Positions 6,174 through 7,328 of a DNA stretch of 7,328 nt are shown here, in pieces; positions within the stretch are counted from its first letter, which is position 1, and every line of letters starts with the position of its first letter. The notes under the pieces are model-generated. The model saw only the letters and a program-made list of their open reading frames with translations. It ran no database searches and was not told where the DNA came from. A program made the translations under genes and the position numbers. The DNA is from an uncultured Actinomycetes bacterium (GTDB lineage: Bacteria > Actinomycetota > Actinomycetes > Nanopelagicales > Nanopelagicaceae), in NCBI GenBank assembly GCA_903875815.1, contig CAIQXR010000116.1, positions 1 to 7,328 of the forward strand, given 5' to 3'.

Positions 6174-6179
6174 TACTTT
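6174..6179 (+). promoter_or_regulatory. Candidate -10 element of a leaderless promoter
   Basis: TACTTT fits the actinobacterial TANNNT -10 pattern and is followed by six bases and then the ATG at 6186, exactly where transcription would begin. No Shine-Dalgarno sequence precedes that ATG, which agrees with a leaderless mRNA. No good -35 hexamer is visible at about 6150-6156, so the promoter may need an activator at the upstream repeat. Confidence 0.45.
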
Positions 6180-6185
6180 GGGTGC

Positions 6186-6758
6186 ATGGATCAAGGCAGT
6201 TCACCCGCTCAGAGACGACCTTACAGGCTCGTAGTAACGATCGCCCTATCCGCAGCGCTCCTTACCCTCTCGATTACTGGCCTAGTTGTCCATATCCATA
6301 ACGGCAAAATCTGGAGCAAGCGAGCACTACATGGCGAGATTGCGCTCAATCAGAACCAATTAGAGAATTTGATCAAAACCAATAACCTCACGGTTTTCTG
6401 GGCCGGCCCACGCGTGGGCTATCTCTACTCTCTCAATCTACTCTCGGCCGATCGATTGATGCTCAATTATGTCGCCGCCAAAGCTTCACCTAAAGATGTC
6501 GTAGCTAATAGTCGCGTGATCGCCACCTATAAATCTCCGCACGCCTTTGCCAATACCGTTGCGGCAGCGGCGCTCGTAGGAAATACCGGCTTTAGAAATT
6601 CTGATGGCAGCGTCGTTTTCTATCAAACCAATCGGAAGACCGATGTCTATCTCGGATTGCCTAACGAGAATTATCAAATCGAAATTTATGACCCAATCGT
6701 TGGGCAGGCACTTAGCCTTGCAATTTTGCAAGGACAGATCACAAAGGTAGGTCAATAA
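6186..6758 (+). CDS. Membrane-anchored protein of unknown function
   Basis: 190 residues. A short basic N-terminus (QRRPYR, 9-14) is followed by one hydrophobic segment at about 15-37, giving an N-in anchor with residues 38-190 probably outside the membrane. The outer part holds NNLTVFWAGPRVGYLYSL (66-83), then RVIATYKSP, and near the end VYLGLPNENYQIEIYDP (154-170). From memory this pattern (TVYWAGP..GYxY, later a GTY and VYLxYP..YQIEVYxP) occurs in uncharacterised actinobacterial membrane proteins; I cannot name a function. There are no cysteines and no catalytic motif. The start has no ribosome site and looks leaderless. The next gene begins one base after the stop, so the two are almost certainly an operon, and a role in export, anchoring or assembly of that secreted protein is possible but unproven. 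Confidence 0.85.
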   Translation: MDQGSSPAQRRPYRLVVTIALSAALLTLSITGLVVHIHNGKIWSKRALHGEIALNQNQLENLIKTNNLTVFWAGPRVGYLYSLNLLSADRLMLNYVAAKASPKDVVANSRVIATYKSPHAFANTVAAAALVGNTGFRNSDGSVVFYQTNRKTDVYLGLPNENYQIEIYDPIVGQALSLAILQGQITKVGQ

Positions 6759-6759
6759 G

Positions 6760-7328
6760 ATGGCTCAGATATCCAGCAAAGTAACGATTGTTATCAGTGC
6801 AATCTCGCTCTCGCTCGCTGGGACGACATCGGCCCTTGCACTCACTGAAATGAGTGGCACGACCCACTTTCTGACATCTTCTATTACTAAAAATGCAGTG
6901 AGCGATGCGGTCTGCAAAGTAGGCACCGCTGGAACCAACGGCACCAATGGCACCAATGGCGCTAACGGCGAAACTGGAACTGTCGGAAGCGCTGGCGCAA
7001 AAGGTGCGACCGGCGCCTGTGGTCCTACCGGAGCAACTGGCGCTGCTGCGCAATGGTCAACGGTTAGTGAAGATGTAATTCCGACCCAAGATAACGTTTT
7101 CTCTTTGGGAACTGCCGATAAGCGTTGGAAGTCGCTGGAGCTTGGACCAGGAACACTTTATATTCAGGATCAGACCACTGGCGCTCAAGCGGGCCTTACT
7201 GTTAAGAGCGGCGCACTCTTGCTCGATGGCACCGACTCATTGCGTATTGGAAATATTCAATTAACTGCTACCGGCTTAAAGACTCTTACCCCTAATACCA
7301 ATCTCACCATTGGCGATATAGGTGGCTC
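6760..7328 (+). CDS. Secreted collagen-like repeat protein with tail-fibre-like C-terminal part (partial, 3' end missing)
   Basis: An open frame of 189 codons runs off the right edge. A signal peptide covers residues 1-27 (core VTIVISAISLSLAG, cleavage after ALA). A short spacer ending in Cys52 is followed by 14 uninterrupted Gly-X-Y triplets (residues 55-96; 6922-7047), rich in Thr, Asn and Ala, with one proline and Cys87. This should form a collagen-like triple helix. Next comes DNVFSLGTADKRWKSLEL (111-128) then GTLYIQD, a pattern I associate with phage tail-fibre and related fibre proteins, and then beta-rich repeats such as LLLDGTDSLRIGNIQLTATG. It probably forms an exported trimeric fibre. 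The ATG has AAAGG at 6743-6747, 12 bases upstream, inside the preceding gene's end, with a one-base gap between genes. Length, C-terminal anchor and partner are unknown because of truncation. Confidence 0.85.
   Translation, partial: MAQISSKVTIVISAISLSLAGTTSALALTEMSGTTHFLTSSITKNAVSDAVCKVGTAGTNGTNGTNGANGETGTVGSAGAKGATGACGPTGATGAAAQWSTVSEDVIPTQDNVFSLGTADKRWKSLELGPGTLYIQDQTTGAQAGLTVKSGALLLDGTDSLRIGNIQLTATGLKTLTPNTNLTIGDIGG
6931..6966 (+). repeat. Nine-base tandem repeat inside the collagen-like region
   Basis: Four units occur in a row: GGAACCAAC, GGCACCAAT, GGCACCAAT and GGCGCTAAC. They encode Gly-Thr-Asn three times, then Gly-Ala-Asn. The middle two are identical, so the triplet tract has probably grown or can change by slippage or unequal recombination in whole-triplet steps that keep the reading frame. 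Confidence 0.8.

Noticed and set aside
6121..6176. GTACGG (6121-6126) and CCGTAC (6171-6176) as a paired inverted repeat bounding the divergent gap
   Set aside because: Only six bases with 44 bases between them; this is within chance expectation, and the 11-bp direct repeat is a better candidate.
6931..6966. Short tandem repeats considered as a CRISPR or iteron array
   Set aside because: Nine-base in-frame units encode Gly-Thr-Asn; there are no spacers and they lie in a coding region.
6739..7053. 104-codon minus-strand open frame opposite the collagen-like gene
   Set aside because: It exists because Gly-X-Y codons read backwards as Ser/Ala/Gly/Cys without stops; the plus-strand signal peptide and triplets explain the sequence.

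Overview
The window reads as a coding-dense piece of an actinobacterial chromosome with roughly balanced base composition. The signs are: transporter components that look actinobacterial (a cysteine-bearing external loop in the DppB-type permease, a cysteine-containing family-5 solute-binding protein), a likely leaderless promoter of the TANNNT type exactly one step upstream of an ATG, and a small membrane protein that resembles an uncharacterised family I remember from Actinobacteria. A freshwater acI/Nanopelagicales-like lineage is possible, but that is a guess from style and not shown by a marker gene. No RNA gene, insertion sequence, CRISPR array or integrase is visible.

Left and central part (1-5365, minus strand, so read from right to left): an alpha/beta hydrolase (4493-5365), a DppC/OppC-type permease (3466-4455), a long family-5 solute-binding protein (1502-3283), a DppB/OppB-type permease (317-1315) and the start of a DppD/OppD-type ATPase (1-320, cut by the window edge). 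Together these are an oligopeptide/dipeptide-type ABC importer in the order permease, binding protein, permease, ATPase. The binding-protein gene is set off by two long gaps: a structured 182-base leader before it (3284-3465), and a 186-base gap after it (1316-1501). The second gap holds a strong minus-strand terminator hairpin and then three 11-bp-phased GATATCGA repeats ahead of the next permease. This suggests the binding protein is made in excess, with separate control of the membrane and ATPase genes.

Right part: an OmpR/PhoB-family response regulator (5385-6107, minus), only 19 bases upstream of the hydrolase, is divergent from a two-gene plus-strand unit. That unit is a single-pass membrane protein of unknown function (6186-6758) and, after one base, a secreted collagen-like protein (6760 to beyond the right edge) whose C-terminal part carries an SLG...RW motif reminiscent of phage tail-fibre proteins. 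The response regulator has histidine where the phosphorylated aspartate should be. The 78-base divergent gap contains a perfect 9-base direct repeat spaced by 11 bp, the architecture OmpR-family regulators bind, centred about 50 bp upstream of the predicted leaderless start of the membrane-protein gene.

The most interesting hypothesis is therefore a surface-protein locus (membrane anchor protein plus collagen-like fibre) controlled by a divergently transcribed, probably phosphorylation-independent regulator. The same regulator may also be co-transcribed with a hydrolase and a peptide importer.
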